A stretch of 33,078 nt of DNA from the NCBI GenBank assembly GCA_025056865.1, contig JANWVO010000017.1, positions 1 through 33,078 on the forward strand. Direction: 5' to 3'. The stretch comes from Bryobacteraceae bacterium (GTDB lineage Bacteria > Acidobacteriota > Terriglobia > Bryobacterales > Bryobacteraceae). The translations under genes were made by a program, and so were the position numbers. Shown here in pieces: positions 24,200 through 32,920 of the stretch; position 1 is the first letter of the stretch; the number at the start of each line of letters is the position of its first letter. The notes below the pieces were generated by a model. It made no database searches. It saw only the letters and a program-made list of their open reading frames with translations, and was not told the origin of the DNA.

Positions 24200-25363
24200 T
24201 TATGCCTGGCTGGCGAGCGCGACGACTTTCTCCGCCGCGTCCTTCATTCCATCGGCGACGACGAAGTTCAGGCCGGACTCGCGCAGGATGCGCCGGCCCT
24301 CCTCGACGTTGGTTCCTTCCATGCGGATGACCAGCGGCAGGCGGAAGTCCAGCTCGCGCGCGGCGGCGACGACGCCCGCGGCGAGCGTGTCGCAGCGCAG
24401 GATGCCGCCGAAGATGTTGATCAGCACCGCCTTCACATGCGGGTCCGACATCAGGATGCGGAAAGCGTTGGTGATCTGCTCCTGGTTGGCGCCGCCGCCC
24501 ACATCAAGGAAATTGGCCGGATTGCCGCCAGCGTACTTGATGATGTCCATCGTCGCCATGGCAAGGCCGGCGCCGTTCACCATGCAGCCCACGTTGCCAT
24601 CCAGCTTGATGTAGTTCAGGCCGTATCGGGAAGCCTCGACCTCCAGCGGATCCTCTTCATGAATGTCCCGCAGCGCGGCAATGTCGGGGTGGCGGTAGAG
24701 CGCGTTGTCGTCAAAGTTGAATTTTGCATCCAGCGCCACTACGCGCTGATCCTCGGTCACCACCAGCGGGTTGATTTCCGCCAGCGACGCGTCCGTCTCC
24801 ACCCACGCGCGCGCGAGGGCCTGGAAAAGCTTCGCCGCCGCGCCCGCCGCAGCGCCCTTCAGCCCGATGCCGTACGCAAGCCGCCTTGCCTGGAAAGGCA
24901 GCAGCCCGTCGCCGGGATCGAAGGCCTGCTTCAGGATCAGCTCGGGCGACTTCGCCGCCACCTCTTCGATCTCCATGCCGCCAGCGGCGGAGGCCATCAG
25001 CACCGGCTTGCCCTGCGAGCGGTCCAGCACGATGCCCGCATACAGCTCCTGCGTAATCGGCAGCGTCTCCTCGACCAGCACGCGGCGCACGAGCCTGCCT
25101 TCGGTGCCCGTCTGATGCGTCACCAGCGTCATGCCGAGAATCTGCGAAGCAACCGCTTCAGCCTCCTCCGGCGTGGCGGCCAGCTTCACGCCGCCGCCTT
25201 TTCCGCGGCCTCCCGCGTGGATCTGCGCCTTCACCACCACGCGCGAGCCGATTTCTTCGGCGATGGCGCGGGCCTCGGCCGGCGTCTCCGCCACGCGGCC
25301 CCGCGGGATGGGCACGCCGTAGCGGGCAAGGATCTGCTTGGCCTGATACTCGTGAATTTTCAT
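24200..25363 (-). CDS. sucC: Succinyl-CoA synthetase beta subunit
   Basis: A 387-residue beta subunit that provides the nucleotide-binding ATP-grasp domain. It begins with the classic [18 protein letters not shown]. Other landmarks are [61 protein letters not shown] and [10 protein letters not shown]. With SucD it forms the TCA-cycle enzyme that makes ATP or GTP by substrate-level phosphorylation. It is the first gene of the sucC-sucD block and diverges from trpD, with 51 bases between start codons. Confidence 0.97.
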   Translation of the reverse strand: MKIHEYQAKQILARYGVPIPRGRVAETPAEARAIAEEIGSRVVVKAQIHAGGRGKGGGVKLAATPEEAEAVASQILGMTLVTHQTGTEGRLVRRVLVEETLPITQELYAGIVLDRSQGKPVLMASAAGGMEIEEVAAKSPELILKQAFDPGDGLLPFQARRLAYGIGLKGAAAGAAAKLFQALARAWVETDASLAEINPLVVTEDQRVVALDAKFNFDDNALYRHPDIAALRDIHEEDPLEVEASRYGLNYIKLDGNVGCMVNGAGLAMATMDIIKYAGGNPANFLDVGGGANQEQITNAFRILMSDPHVKAVLINIFGGILRCDTLAAGVVAAARELDFRLPLVIRMEGTNVEEGRRILRESGLNFVVADGMKDAAEKVVALASQA

Positions 25364-25406
25364 AGGATTGGGCTTGTGGTAGGCTCGGAGAAAAGCCCCG
25401 CATTTC

Positions 25407-25415
25407 ACTATAGCA
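25407..25415 (-). promoter_or_regulatory. Extended -10 promoter for sucCD
   Basis: Read on the minus strand, TGCTATAGT joins a TGn extension to TATAGT. It would start a leader of roughly 35-40 bases ahead of the sucC ATG. The element overlaps the first base of the trpD start codon on the other strand. I see no strong -35 box upstream. Confidence 0.4.
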
Positions 25416-26443
25416 TGGCGTTCCTCACCTACCTGCACAAGGTGCTCGACCGCGAAAGCCTGTCTGCGGCGGAAGCGATGGAGGCAATGTCGGAAATTCT
25501 GGAGGGCCGCGCCACCACGCCGCAGATCGCCGCCTTTCTCGCCGCCCTCCGCGTGAAAGGCGAAACGGCCGACGAGCTGCTTGGACTCGCGCAGGCGATG
25601 CGCGACCACTCCGTGCGCGTCGAGCATGGCATCACCGGCCGGCCGGTTCTGGACACCTGCGGTACCGGCGGCGACCACCGCGGCACGTTCAACATCAGCA
25701 CCGCGGTCGCCTTCGTCGCTGCCGCCTGCGGCGTCGCCGTGGCCAAGCACGGCAACCGCTCCATGTCCTCCCGCTGCGGCAGCGCCGACGTGCTGGAAGC
25801 GCTCGGCGCGAGAATCCTCGCCGACCCCGTCCAGATCGCCCGCTGCATCCGCGAAACGGGCATCGGCTTCCTGTTCGCTCCCGCCTTGCATCCGGCGATG
25901 AAGCATGCGCAGCCGGCGCGCGCCGAACTGAAGACGCGGACCGTGATGAACCTGCTGGGCCCGCTCACCAACCCCGCGCGCGCCACGGCGCAACTGGTGG
26001 GCGCGCCTTCGCTACGGGCAGCCGAACTGATGGCGGTGACGCTGGCCTCGCTGGGCCTGGAACGCGGCTGCGTGGCATACGGCGAGGACGGCCTCGACGA
26101 AGTTTCCACAACCGCGCAGACGCACCTGCTCTGCATCCTGCACGGCGCCATCGAGCACACGACGGTCCGCCCCGAAGATTTCGCAGTGCCCCGCGCCCGG
26201 CCTGAGGATTTGCAGGGCGGCGATGCCTCGGAAAACGCGCGCATTCTCCAGTCGGTCTTTGCAGGAGAGAAAGGACCGCGCCGGGACGTCGTGCTCGTCA
26301 ACGCCGCCGTGGCCCTGCGCGCTGCCGGAGCCGCTTCCGATTACGGCGAAGGCATGGCGCGGGCCGCCGAGGCCATCGATTCCGGCGCCGCTGCCGCCTG
26401 CCTGCGGCGCTTCGTTGAGTTCACCCGCTCCGCCGCAGCCTGA
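25415..26443 (+). CDS. trpD: Anthranilate phosphoribosyltransferase
   Basis: A 342-residue enzyme of tryptophan synthesis that joins anthranilate to PRPP. Landmarks are [19 protein letters not shown] (PRPP and metal site), [44 protein letters not shown] and YGEDGLDE. Its length is typical. No other trp genes are next to it in this window, so the pathway is scattered or lies beyond the edges. The start is the first ATG and gives [11 protein letters not shown]; it lacks an obvious Shine-Dalgarno sequence. The stop lies 7 bases from the stop of the convergent receiver-domain gene. Confidence 0.96.
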   Translation: MAFLTYLHKVLDRESLSAAEAMEAMSEILEGRATTPQIAAFLAALRVKGETADELLGLAQAMRDHSVRVEHGITGRPVLDTCGTGGDHRGTFNISTAVAFVAAACGVAVAKHGNRSMSSRCGSADVLEALGARILADPVQIARCIRETGIGFLFAPALHPAMKHAQPARAELKTRTVMNLLGPLTNPARATAQLVGAPSLRAAELMAVTLASLGLERGCVAYGEDGLDEVSTTAQTHLLCILHGAIEHTTVRPEDFAVPRARPEDLQGGDASENARILQSVFAGEKGPRRDVVLVNAAVALRAAGAASDYGEGMARAAEAIDSGAAAACLRRFVEFTRSAAA

Positions 26444-26450
26444 GGCGTGG

Positions 26451-26831
26451 CTACAGCGTGCTGCTGTGCCGCTTCAGGATTTGCGGCAGGTTCATCGAAA
26501 ACGCGCTGCGCGCCAGCACCATGCTGGCGCCCGCCGCCTGCGCGCGCGTCTTCAGGTCTGCCTCGATGTGCGAGACAAAGGCGATGATGCTGACGCGCTT
26601 CAGGCTCTCCTCGGCGCGCAGCTTCGCAATCAGTTCGACCGGCTTCACGCTGCGCGCGTTCAGGTCGACGATGATCAGCGCGGGCGTCTCCTGCCGCGCA
26701 CGGTCGATGACCTCCTGCGCGGACTTCAGGAATTCCACCTCGAATCCCGATCGTTTTGCGGCGTCGTTGATTTTCACTACGAAGAAGAGATCGTCAACGA
26801 CCGCCAGGATTTTCCTTGGCTTTTGTGGCAT
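26451..26831 (-). CDS. Stand-alone response-regulator receiver-like protein
   Basis: A 126-residue protein with a receiver (CheY-like) fold and no output domain. The acidic pair D13/D14 lies in ILAVVDDLFF. The phospho-acceptor is D56 in ALIIVDLNAR, and S87 in IIAFVSHIE takes the usual Thr/Ser place. The invariant lysine position is occupied by arginine (VLARSAF, R108) and the usual following proline is absent, so signalling may differ from canonical CheY. No histidine kinase is encoded nearby. The start is the ATG giving MPQKPRKIL; a TATAAT hexamer lies about 75 bases upstream. The partner and output are unknown. Confidence 0.75.
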   Translation of the reverse strand: MPQKPRKILAVVDDLFFVVKINDAAKRSGFEVEFLKSAQEVIDRARQETPALIIVDLNARSVKPVELIAKLRAEESLKRVSIIAFVSHIEADLKTRAQAAGASMVLARSAFSMNLPQILKRHSSTL

Positions 26832-26906
26832 GTGCCGTTCAGTTGTGAGTATCGTCCAGAAAGGAAAGCCGCAGAGGGAAAAGCAGCTTTCAGGTAGGCC
26901 ACTATC

Positions 26907-26912
26907 ATTATA
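26907..26912 (-). promoter_or_regulatory. TATAAT -10 element upstream of the receiver gene
   Basis: A perfect TATAAT is read on the minus strand here, the only consensus -10 noted in this GC-rich window. The predicted leader is about 70 bases and contains a GAAAGC/GCTTTC stem. No -35 match was found at 16-18 bases. Confidence 0.35.
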
Positions 26913-27030
26913 GCTCAGCCGCCGGCCCCTTCGGGCGCCCGCCATCCGTCCGGCAGAGGCTGGCTTCTCCCGCATCCCGCCGGACGCCACAGCCACTCCA
27001 ACCGCGATAGTCTTGCCAGAAGGAAGCCGC

Positions 27031-28467
27031 ATGACAGGGAACTCCGCACTCTCCCTTGCCGCCGCCCTGCTGCTCGCCGCCGCGTCCGGCGCTCAGGCCG
27101 CGCCCCCCATCCGCATCCATCCGGCGAATCCGCATTACCTCGAGTGGCAGGGGCGCCTGTTCCTCGTGGTCACTTCCGGCGAGCACTACGGCGCGGTTCT
27201 CAATGCCGACTTCGATTGGCGCAGGTATCTCGCCACGCTGCACCGCGAGGGCATGAACCTCACCCGCATCTTCACCGGCACATACCGCGAAGCGCCAGGC
27301 GACTTCGGCATCGAACGCAACACCCTCGCGCCGGTCCGTTTCCTCGCGCCGTGGCCGCAAGTCGGCGGAAAGTTCGATCTTCGCGCCTGGAACGAGGAGT
27401 ACTTCGACAGACTCAAAGCGTTCGTGGCCGAGGCGGAGAAGCTCGGCATCGCCGTCGAGGTGACGCTCTTCTGCTCCACCTATGGAGAGCGGCAGTGGTC
27501 TCTCAGCCCATTCAACCCGGCCAATAACGGTCAGCTCGCCGCGCTGCCGGATTTCCGGCGGCTCCACACGCTCGACAACGGCGGCGCGCTCGAATTCCAG
27601 GAGCGCCTCACCCGCAGGATCGTCCGCGAGCTGAACCCGTTCTCCAACGTGATCTTCGAAATCCAGAACGAGCCGTGGGCCGACCGCACGGTCACCGGCG
27701 AACCCGTGAATCCGTACATGCCCCGCCGCTGGCCGAATACGGCAGACTGCGCCGACCCGGAATCGCTTGCCTGGCAGGAGCGCGTCGCCGCGTGGATCCG
27801 CTCGGAAGAATCGGCGCTCCCCAACCGCCATCTCATCGCCTGGAATGCCTGCAATTTCCGTGCTCCTTTGGCCTCCATTCTCAAGGGAGCCGACATCGTG
27901 AATTTCCACTACGCCTATCCGGAGGCCGTGTGGTGGAACTACGGATGGAACATGCCCATTTCGTACGATGAAACCGGCTTCCTCGGCACGTCGGACTCGG
28001 TGTACCGCAAGCAGGCGTGGCGGTTCCTGCTGGCAGGCGGCGGGCTGTTCAATCATCTCGATTACTCTTTCAGCGTCGGCAGGGAAGACGGGACCGATTT
28101 TCAGGAGAAGAGCCCGGGAGGCGGCAGCCCGGCCCTCCGGCGTCAGTTCCGATTCCTCCGCGAATTCCTCGAGGCGATGCCGCTGCTGGAGATGAAGCCG
28201 GACCGGGAAACCGTGCTGCATGCCCCTGGCGCGGAGGCTGTGGCTCTCTCCGCCCGCGGCCGGGCGTGGGCTGTTTACCTGACTGGCGCCGGCGGCTCGT
28301 TCCTGCTTCTCGATGTGCCTCCGGGCCGCTACCGCGCCGAGTGGTTCCGCCCGGCAGACGGATCGCGCATCCAGGAAAGCGTCTTCGCCCACGCCAAAGG
28401 GCGCCTGCGCCTTGAGACGCCAGGCTTTGGGGAGGACGCCGCCCTCAGGCTGACGCGGTTGCGATGA
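27031..28467 (+). CDS. Secreted TIM-barrel glycoside hydrolase (GH5/clan GH-A-like)
   Basis: A 478-residue protein with a signal peptide (about 1-24, ALLLAAASGAQAA). A TIM-barrel domain (about 25-350) and a small beta domain (about 390-478) follow. The clan GH-A acid/base is E214 in NVIFEIQNEPW at the end of strand four. The nucleophile candidate is E314 in PISYDETGF at strand seven. Such enzymes hydrolyse beta-linked plant polysaccharides or oligosaccharides; relatives include DUF4038-type and GH5 proteins, and the exact family and substrate are not clear to me. The ATG has AGAAGGA about 6 bases upstream. Its 3' end overlaps the convergent enolase-superfamily gene by 23 bases. Confidence 0.8.
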   Translation: MTGNSALSLAAALLLAAASGAQAAPPIRIHPANPHYLEWQGRLFLVVTSGEHYGAVLNADFDWRRYLATLHREGMNLTRIFTGTYREAPGDFGIERNTLAPVRFLAPWPQVGGKFDLRAWNEEYFDRLKAFVAEAEKLGIAVEVTLFCSTYGERQWSLSPFNPANNGQLAALPDFRRLHTLDNGGALEFQERLTRRIVRELNPFSNVIFEIQNEPWADRTVTGEPVNPYMPRRWPNTADCADPESLAWQERVAAWIRSEESALPNRHLIAWNACNFRAPLASILKGADIVNFHYAYPEAVWWNYGWNMPISYDETGFLGTSDSVYRKQAWRFLLAGGGLFNHLDYSFSVGREDGTDFQEKSPGGGSPALRRQFRFLREFLEAMPLLEMKPDRETVLHAPGAEAVALSARGRAWAVYLTGAGGSFLLLDVPPGRYRAEWFRPADGSRIQESVFAHAKGRLRLETPGFGEDAALRLTRLR

Positions 28468-29680
28468 CGTCGGCCTTTTTCAGATAATCCGGGTCGATTT
28501 TAACGCCCAGCCCCGGGCCTTCGGGAAGCCGGATTCTGCCCTCATGGATCCGGAAATGCGGCTCGTGCCATGCTTCGTCCGAATATTTCCCGCGGAATGG
28601 AAATTCCATATAAGGGCCAATATTCGGAATTGCCGAAGCGAATTGCAGGATATTGCAGGCAGCCGCCCCGGTCTGCGTATTGTGCGGCGTGATCGGAATG
28701 CCGGCCTTCGCCGCCATTCTTGCCACGCGGGCGGTGCGGATGAAGCCGCCGTTGTAGTTCAGGTCGGGCTGAACGATGTCCAGCGCCCGGGTGCGGATCA
28801 TGTGGTCGAACTTCCAGAGGCTGCAATCGCACTCCCCGAAAGCGATGGGAATGTCCAGCGCGTCGGCCACTCGCTTCGTCTCGGAGATCTCCTCCCACGG
28901 GCAGGGCTCTTCCAGAAAGCCCACGCCGATTTCCTTCAGCAACGGTCCCATGGAGATCGCCTTGGCCGCGTTCCATCCCCCATTGACGTCGACATAAAGG
29001 ATGGTGCCGGCTGGCAGCCGCTTCCTTGCCAGCCGCAGCATCGTTTCCGTACGGCCCGGGTACTGGTCTGCGTTTCGCCCCATCCGCCCGCCGATCTTGA
29101 ACTTCACCGCGCGGGCTCCGCTGATCTCCAGTGCCGTGCAGTAGGTCTCCACTTCTTCTTCCGCAGACGTCTCGCGGACGGATCCGGAAAGGTAGACAGG
29201 GATCTCCTTCCGCCGCACCCCACCCAGCAGCTCCGCCACGGGCTTTCCCACGGTCTTGCCGAAGAGATCGAGAAGCGCCTGCTCCACATAGGCCGCAGGA
29301 GCCCACAGCGCCTGCCCGGCCAGTTTGTAATTGCGGATGTAGAACTCGTCCACCAGTCTTTCCAGCTCGCGCGCGTCCCTGCCCGCGAAGAATGGCATGG
29401 CGAGCCGCGTGAGCATCGGCAGATAGTCTTCGATCTGCTTGACCAGCGCGACCCCTTCCACCCCATCCCGCGATGTGGCGCGGACGAAATACGTGCGCCC
29501 CGCCTTCAGCAGCTCGATCCGAACGGCCACAACCGGCACTTTCGAAAACCGCTCGAGATGGAACAGCGGCGCCTCCCAATCCGGGGCCGCGCCCGGCTCG
29601 GTGGAAGCGGAGTACCGGTCGTAAGACAGCGGCGGCAAAGCGGCCGCAGCAGGCAGCGTCAGGAAGCATCTGCGGTTCAT
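28445..29680 (-). CDS. Enolase-superfamily protein, mandelate racemase/muconate lactonizing type
   Basis: A 411-residue protein. The N terminus (MNRRCFLTLPAAAALP) looks like a twin-arginine or lipoprotein-like export signal, which is unusual for a family that normally works in the cytoplasm. The barrel carries the K193-x-K195 general base motif (AVKFKIGG). The metal ligands are probably D231 in YVDVNGGW, E257 or E258 in LEEP, and E283 in GECD, with H333 in TPHNTQ as the second base. That combination fits the mandelate racemase subgroup, whose members dehydrate or epimerise sugar acids. The substrate is unknown. It starts 19 bases after the GH9 stop on the same strand and is probably in its operon. 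Confidence 0.88.
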   Translation of the reverse strand: MNRRCFLTLPAAAALPPLSYDRYSASTEPGAAPDWEAPLFHLERFSKVPVVAVRIELLKAGRTYFVRATSRDGVEGVALVKQIEDYLPMLTRLAMPFFAGRDARELERLVDEFYIRNYKLAGQALWAPAAYVEQALLDLFGKTVGKPVAELLGGVRRKEIPVYLSGSVRETSAEEEVETYCTALEISGARAVKFKIGGRMGRNADQYPGRTETMLRLARKRLPAGTILYVDVNGGWNAAKAISMGPLLKEIGVGFLEEPCPWEEISETKRVADALDIPIAFGECDCSLWKFDHMIRTRALDIVQPDLNYNGGFIRTARVARMAAKAGIPITPHNTQTGAAACNILQFASAIPNIGPYMEFPFRGKYSDEAWHEPHFRIHEGRIRLPEGPGLGVKIDPDYLKKADVIATASA

Positions 29681-29699
29681 GGCGTCTCTCCGGAGCAGG

Positions 29700-31394
29700 C
29701 TATTTTCCGTGCATCACGCCGGCCAGCAGAAAGACAAGCGGCGCATTCCAGTTGATCGCCACTTCATTGGTGGCATACGACTCCTGCTCATCCAGAAACA
29801 TCTTCGCGGGGGGCGTTCCCTCCGGGAGCTTCTTCATCGCCGGGTCCTGCCGCCGTGCGTTCGGCCCGCCTGCCAGCAGCCCGGGCCACGGCTCTTCGTT
29901 GCGGTCTGCTCCCGAAGGCCGGTGGTGCGGGCGGCGCACCGGATTGGCTCCCACGCGCGTCACATACGAAATGGACAGGGGATTGCGGCCAAGCAGATAG
30001 TGAAGATTGCCGAGAGCTGCTTCCAGATATCGCGCATCCGGCCGCAGGCGGTGCGCCACCAGCAACTGCATCCCGTAGTTGGCGGCGACCGAATTGGAGC
30101 CCCAGATGTAGTCCTTTCCCAGCAGGCTCATCCGGTGCCCGCTCTTCTCCGTGCGCGACGCCAGCTCGTCGGCCGCGGCGACGATCAGCCTGCGGATCTC
30201 TTCCGAACCCGGGCCGCCTGAGAGCGTCCAGCCCCACAGTGCCAGCGGCGAAACCTGCGGCCACGCAGGCGGGCGGTCATGGGCGATGGCGCTCCGGAAT
30301 TTCTGCCAGTGCTCCAGAAAATACTGCTCGTATTTCCGGTTCCGGGTCGTCCGCCACAACTCGGACGCCGCCCAAAGCATTTCGTCCGAGCAGTCCCTGT
30401 CTCCGTAAGCGCCAGTGGAAACGCCTTTCGGATTGGAAAACAGCACGGCAGGATTCCGGACAGCCCATTCCCATGCCGAGGCGGCTGCTTCCCGGGCGCG
30501 GCGTGCGAAGTCCCCGTCAAACGGCGGATACACCCGCGCCGCAATCGCCATCACCGCCGCAAAGTCGGCCGTGGCGCACGTGCTCTTGTATGGGCCGGAG
30601 CCCGTGCCGATGATGTAGCTTGGCATCGCGTCTTCGTGGGGCAGGACGAAGCCCGGGAATTTCTCGCCCGTCTGCTTGTGCCATACCCCGCCGTCAGTGT
30701 CCTGCATCGTCAGCATCCATTCCAGATTCCAGCGGATTTCGTCCAGAATATCTGGTGTCTTATCGCCAGATTCCGGGATATTCAACTGCAGTTTCTCCAA
30801 CTGGGGCTGGTACAATTCATAGGCCCACAGCAGCGTGCCGGTAGTGATGCCGGAGTTGACGACGTAACGGCCGTAGTCGCCCGCGTCGTGCCAGCCTTTC
30901 TGCGAGGGCGCGGGGCCGGTCCTGCCGGAGGATTCATGCCAGGCGCCCGTGCGGTGGCAGGCCTCATACCGGTAGCCTGGGAATTCCGGGCCGAGGTCCA
31001 CGGCCGTGCCGCATCTTTGTCCGTAATAGGACCGCGTTGCCAGATAGAGCACCCGGTCATACACGCGCGGCCCGATTTCGAAGTCCCAGCTCCTGCCTGC
31101 TCCGGGGATTTCCACGTAGTATCTGCCGGGCGTGCGCAGCGCGCTGAAATCCGCCACCTGGACGCGCTCGCCGGAGTCGGCATCTTCCATGGGCTCCCCG
31201 AGCCGGCCGCGGAACACGGTTTTCGCGTCGGCCGTACGGCGCACCGCAAACTCGCGCGCCGGTTGCGCGGCGGCGACGATGGCCGCCTTGGATGCCCCGG
31301 GCAGGTATCCCGCCTGGTTCACGCGGATGGCAGCGCTCGGGCTTTGCGCCGCCGCAAAGGCCGGAAGGAATGCGGAGAGGAAAAGGACCCTCAT
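29700..31394 (-). CDS. Secreted GH9 endoglucanase/cellulase
   Basis: A 564-residue protein. A signal peptide (about 1-17) is followed by an N-terminal immunoglobulin-like domain (about 20-108, IRVNQAGYLPG start, typical of Cel9 enzymes). The catalytic alpha/alpha barrel comes next. D170 and D173 in KGWHDAGDYGRYV form the catalytic base pair of aspartates. E544 in ESYATNEVAINWNAPL is the proton donor near the C terminus. YLLGRNPLSISYVTRVG is another GH9 landmark. The enzyme should cut beta-1,4-glucans outside the cytoplasm. It is the first gene of a two-gene operon with the enolase-superfamily protein and diverges from ribBA. A TATGAT hexamer lies 9 bases before its ATG. Confidence 0.94.
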   Translation of the reverse strand: MRVLFLSAFLPAFAAAQSPSAAIRVNQAGYLPGASKAAIVAAAQPAREFAVRRTADAKTVFRGRLGEPMEDADSGERVQVADFSALRTPGRYYVEIPGAGRSWDFEIGPRVYDRVLYLATRSYYGQRCGTAVDLGPEFPGYRYEACHRTGAWHESSGRTGPAPSQKGWHDAGDYGRYVVNSGITTGTLLWAYELYQPQLEKLQLNIPESGDKTPDILDEIRWNLEWMLTMQDTDGGVWHKQTGEKFPGFVLPHEDAMPSYIIGTGSGPYKSTCATADFAAVMAIAARVYPPFDGDFARRAREAAASAWEWAVRNPAVLFSNPKGVSTGAYGDRDCSDEMLWAASELWRTTRNRKYEQYFLEHWQKFRSAIAHDRPPAWPQVSPLALWGWTLSGGPGSEEIRRLIVAAADELASRTEKSGHRMSLLGKDYIWGSNSVAANYGMQLLVAHRLRPDARYLEAALGNLHYLLGRNPLSISYVTRVGANPVRRPHHRPSGADRNEEPWPGLLAGGPNARRQDPAMKKLPEGTPPAKMFLDEQESYATNEVAINWNAPLVFLLAGVMHGK

Positions 31395-31461
31395 GTCGCA
31401 TTCATCATATGCCGCAGTTGCCGTGCCGTGGCGCCGGCTCGCCGATAATGGAAGTCAGAGC

Positions 31462-32595
31462 ATGCCCTTTGCGAGAATCCCCGACGCGATCGAAGCGTTC
31501 CGCCGCGGCCAGATGATCGTGGTAGTGGACGACGAAGACCGCGAGAACGAAGGCGATCTGACATTGGCCGCGGAGTTCGCCACGCCGGAAGCCATCAACT
31601 TCATGGCGAAGTACGGCCGCGGCCTCATCTGTCTGGCGCTCGCGCCGGAGATCTGCGACCGGCTGAACCTGCCGCTGATGTCTCCGCGCAACACCTCGCA
31701 GTTCGGCACTGCCTTCTGCGAAGCCATCGACGCCGCCACTGGCGTGACCACCGGCATCAGCGCCGCCGACCGCGCCCGCACCATCCAGGTGGCCATCGAT
31801 CCGAACTCGAAGCCCTCGGATCTGGCGCGCCCCGGCCACGTCTTCCCTCTGCGGGCGCGGGAGGGCGGGGTGCTCGTGCGATCGGGGCAGACCGAGGCCG
31901 CTGTCGATCTCGCCCGGCTGGCCGGCCTCCGGCCCGGGGGCGTGATCTGCGAGATCATGAACGACGACGGGAGCATGGCGCGCGTGCCCGAACTCGAGCG
32001 CTTCTGCGCCGAGCACGGGCTGCTGATGATCTCCGTCGCCGATCTGATCCGCTACCGGCTCGAGCATGAGCGCATCGTCCGCCGGGCCGCGGAGGGCCTT
32101 CTGCGCACCGACATCGGCGAGTTCCGCACCATCTCCTACGCGTCTTCCATCGATCCGGAAACGCATCTGGCCCTGGTCTTCGGCGAACCCTGGAAGCGCG
32201 ACGTGGCGCTGGTCCGCATGCACAGCCGCTGCACCTACGGCGACGTCTTTCATTCCATCGAATGCGACTGCCATCGCATCCTCCGCTCGGCGCTCGAAAA
32301 GATCGTCAGCGAGGGGGCGGGTGTCCTTGTCTACCTGCACCAGACGGGTCCGGGCATCCGCCAGATCGATCCCGACTCCGCCGGGGGCCTGCCGCGCCTC
32401 GTGTCGCACACCCGAGCCTACATGCACTACGCTTCCCCGGAGGGCCAGCGCCTGCTGCAACACGAAACTGGCATCGGCGCGCAGATTCTTGCCGATCTCG
32501 GCCTGCGCAAGATCCGGCTGCTGACGAACCATCCGCGGAAAGTAGTAGCGCTGGAGGGGTTCAACATCGAGATCGTCGATCAGATCCCTGTATGA
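31462..32595 (+). CDS. ribBA: RibBA: DHBP synthase fused to a divergent GTP cyclohydrolase II domain
   Basis: A 377-residue riboflavin-synthesis protein. The N-terminal DHBP synthase half (1-200) is complete: DDEDRENEGDL (23-33), TGISAADRARTI, RPGHVFPLRA and ICEIMNDDGS. It makes 3,4-dihydroxy-2-butanone 4-phosphate from ribulose 5-phosphate. The C-terminal half (about 220-377) keeps the three zinc cysteines C257, C268 and C270 and the end block LLTNHPRKVVALEGF. However, the canonical RQEGRGIGL is replaced by HQTGPGIRQ (293-301), and the DTVEAN region is not recognisable. This half may be altered or inactive for GTP ring opening. The start has GGAAG about 8 bases upstream and GATAAT at 31444-31449. 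Confidence 0.9.
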   Translation: MPFARIPDAIEAFRRGQMIVVVDDEDRENEGDLTLAAEFATPEAINFMAKYGRGLICLALAPEICDRLNLPLMSPRNTSQFGTAFCEAIDAATGVTTGISAADRARTIQVAIDPNSKPSDLARPGHVFPLRAREGGVLVRSGQTEAAVDLARLAGLRPGGVICEIMNDDGSMARVPELERFCAEHGLLMISVADLIRYRLEHERIVRRAAEGLLRTDIGEFRTISYASSIDPETHLALVFGEPWKRDVALVRMHSRCTYGDVFHSIECDCHRILRSALEKIVSEGAGVLVYLHQTGPGIRQIDPDSAGGLPRLVSHTRAYMHYASPEGQRLLQHETGIGAQILADLGLRKIRLLTNHPRKVVALEGFNIEIVDQIPV

Positions 32596-32659
32596 ACACG
32601 GACCGCTTCCCTCCAGCCCAGTCAGCCTCAGGCCGCCGCCGCACGCCGGCCATTGCGCG

Positions 32660-32690
32660 GCCTCCCTGCTGAACGGAGGCTCGGTCCCTT
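32660..32690 (+). terminator. Possible terminator between ribBA and tRNA-Ser
   Basis: GCCTCC (32660-32665) and GGAGGC (32675-32680) form a six-base-pair stem with a nine-base loop, followed by a pyrimidine-rich stretch ending CCCTT. This is a weak candidate for the end of ribBA transcription. Confidence 0.3.
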
Positions 32691-32731
32691 GGCAGCCCGT
32701 GTGGTAAGATCAGAGTGACCACGCACGTCGC

Positions 32732-32827
<96 letters not shown>

Positions 32828-32844
32828 CGGTCCTGTAACTTGTT

Positions 32845-32869
32845 GCATTGAAACGCCCTGAGTTTCATG
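32845..32869. repeat. Inverted repeat 1 downstream of tRNA-Ser
   Basis: GCA(T)TGAAAC and GTTTCATGC can pair over nine base pairs with one bulged T around the seven-base loop GCCCTGA. There is no T-run, so it is not a classical terminator. It lies between the tRNA and the integrase-like frame. Confidence 0.6.
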
Positions 32870-32878
32870 CTACAGCTT

Positions 32879-32910
32879 GGGTGTCGGTGAAAACGCGATT
32901 TTCGACACCC
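32879..32910. repeat. Inverted repeat 2 before the integrase-like frame
   Basis: GGGTGTCG (32879-32886) pairs perfectly with CGACACCC (32903-32910), and an inner AAAA/TTTT match extends the structure. It ends 10 bases before the ATG at 32921. It could be an operator or recombinase-binding site for the downstream gene, or a transcription stop for the tRNA. Confidence 0.6.
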
Positions 32911-32920
32911 GGCTCTGGCC

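Noticed and set aside
32689-32710. TTGGCA and TAAGAT as a promoter for tRNA-Ser
   Set aside because: The spacer is only 10 bases, too short for a sigma-70 promoter, and no other good -35 box is placed correctly.
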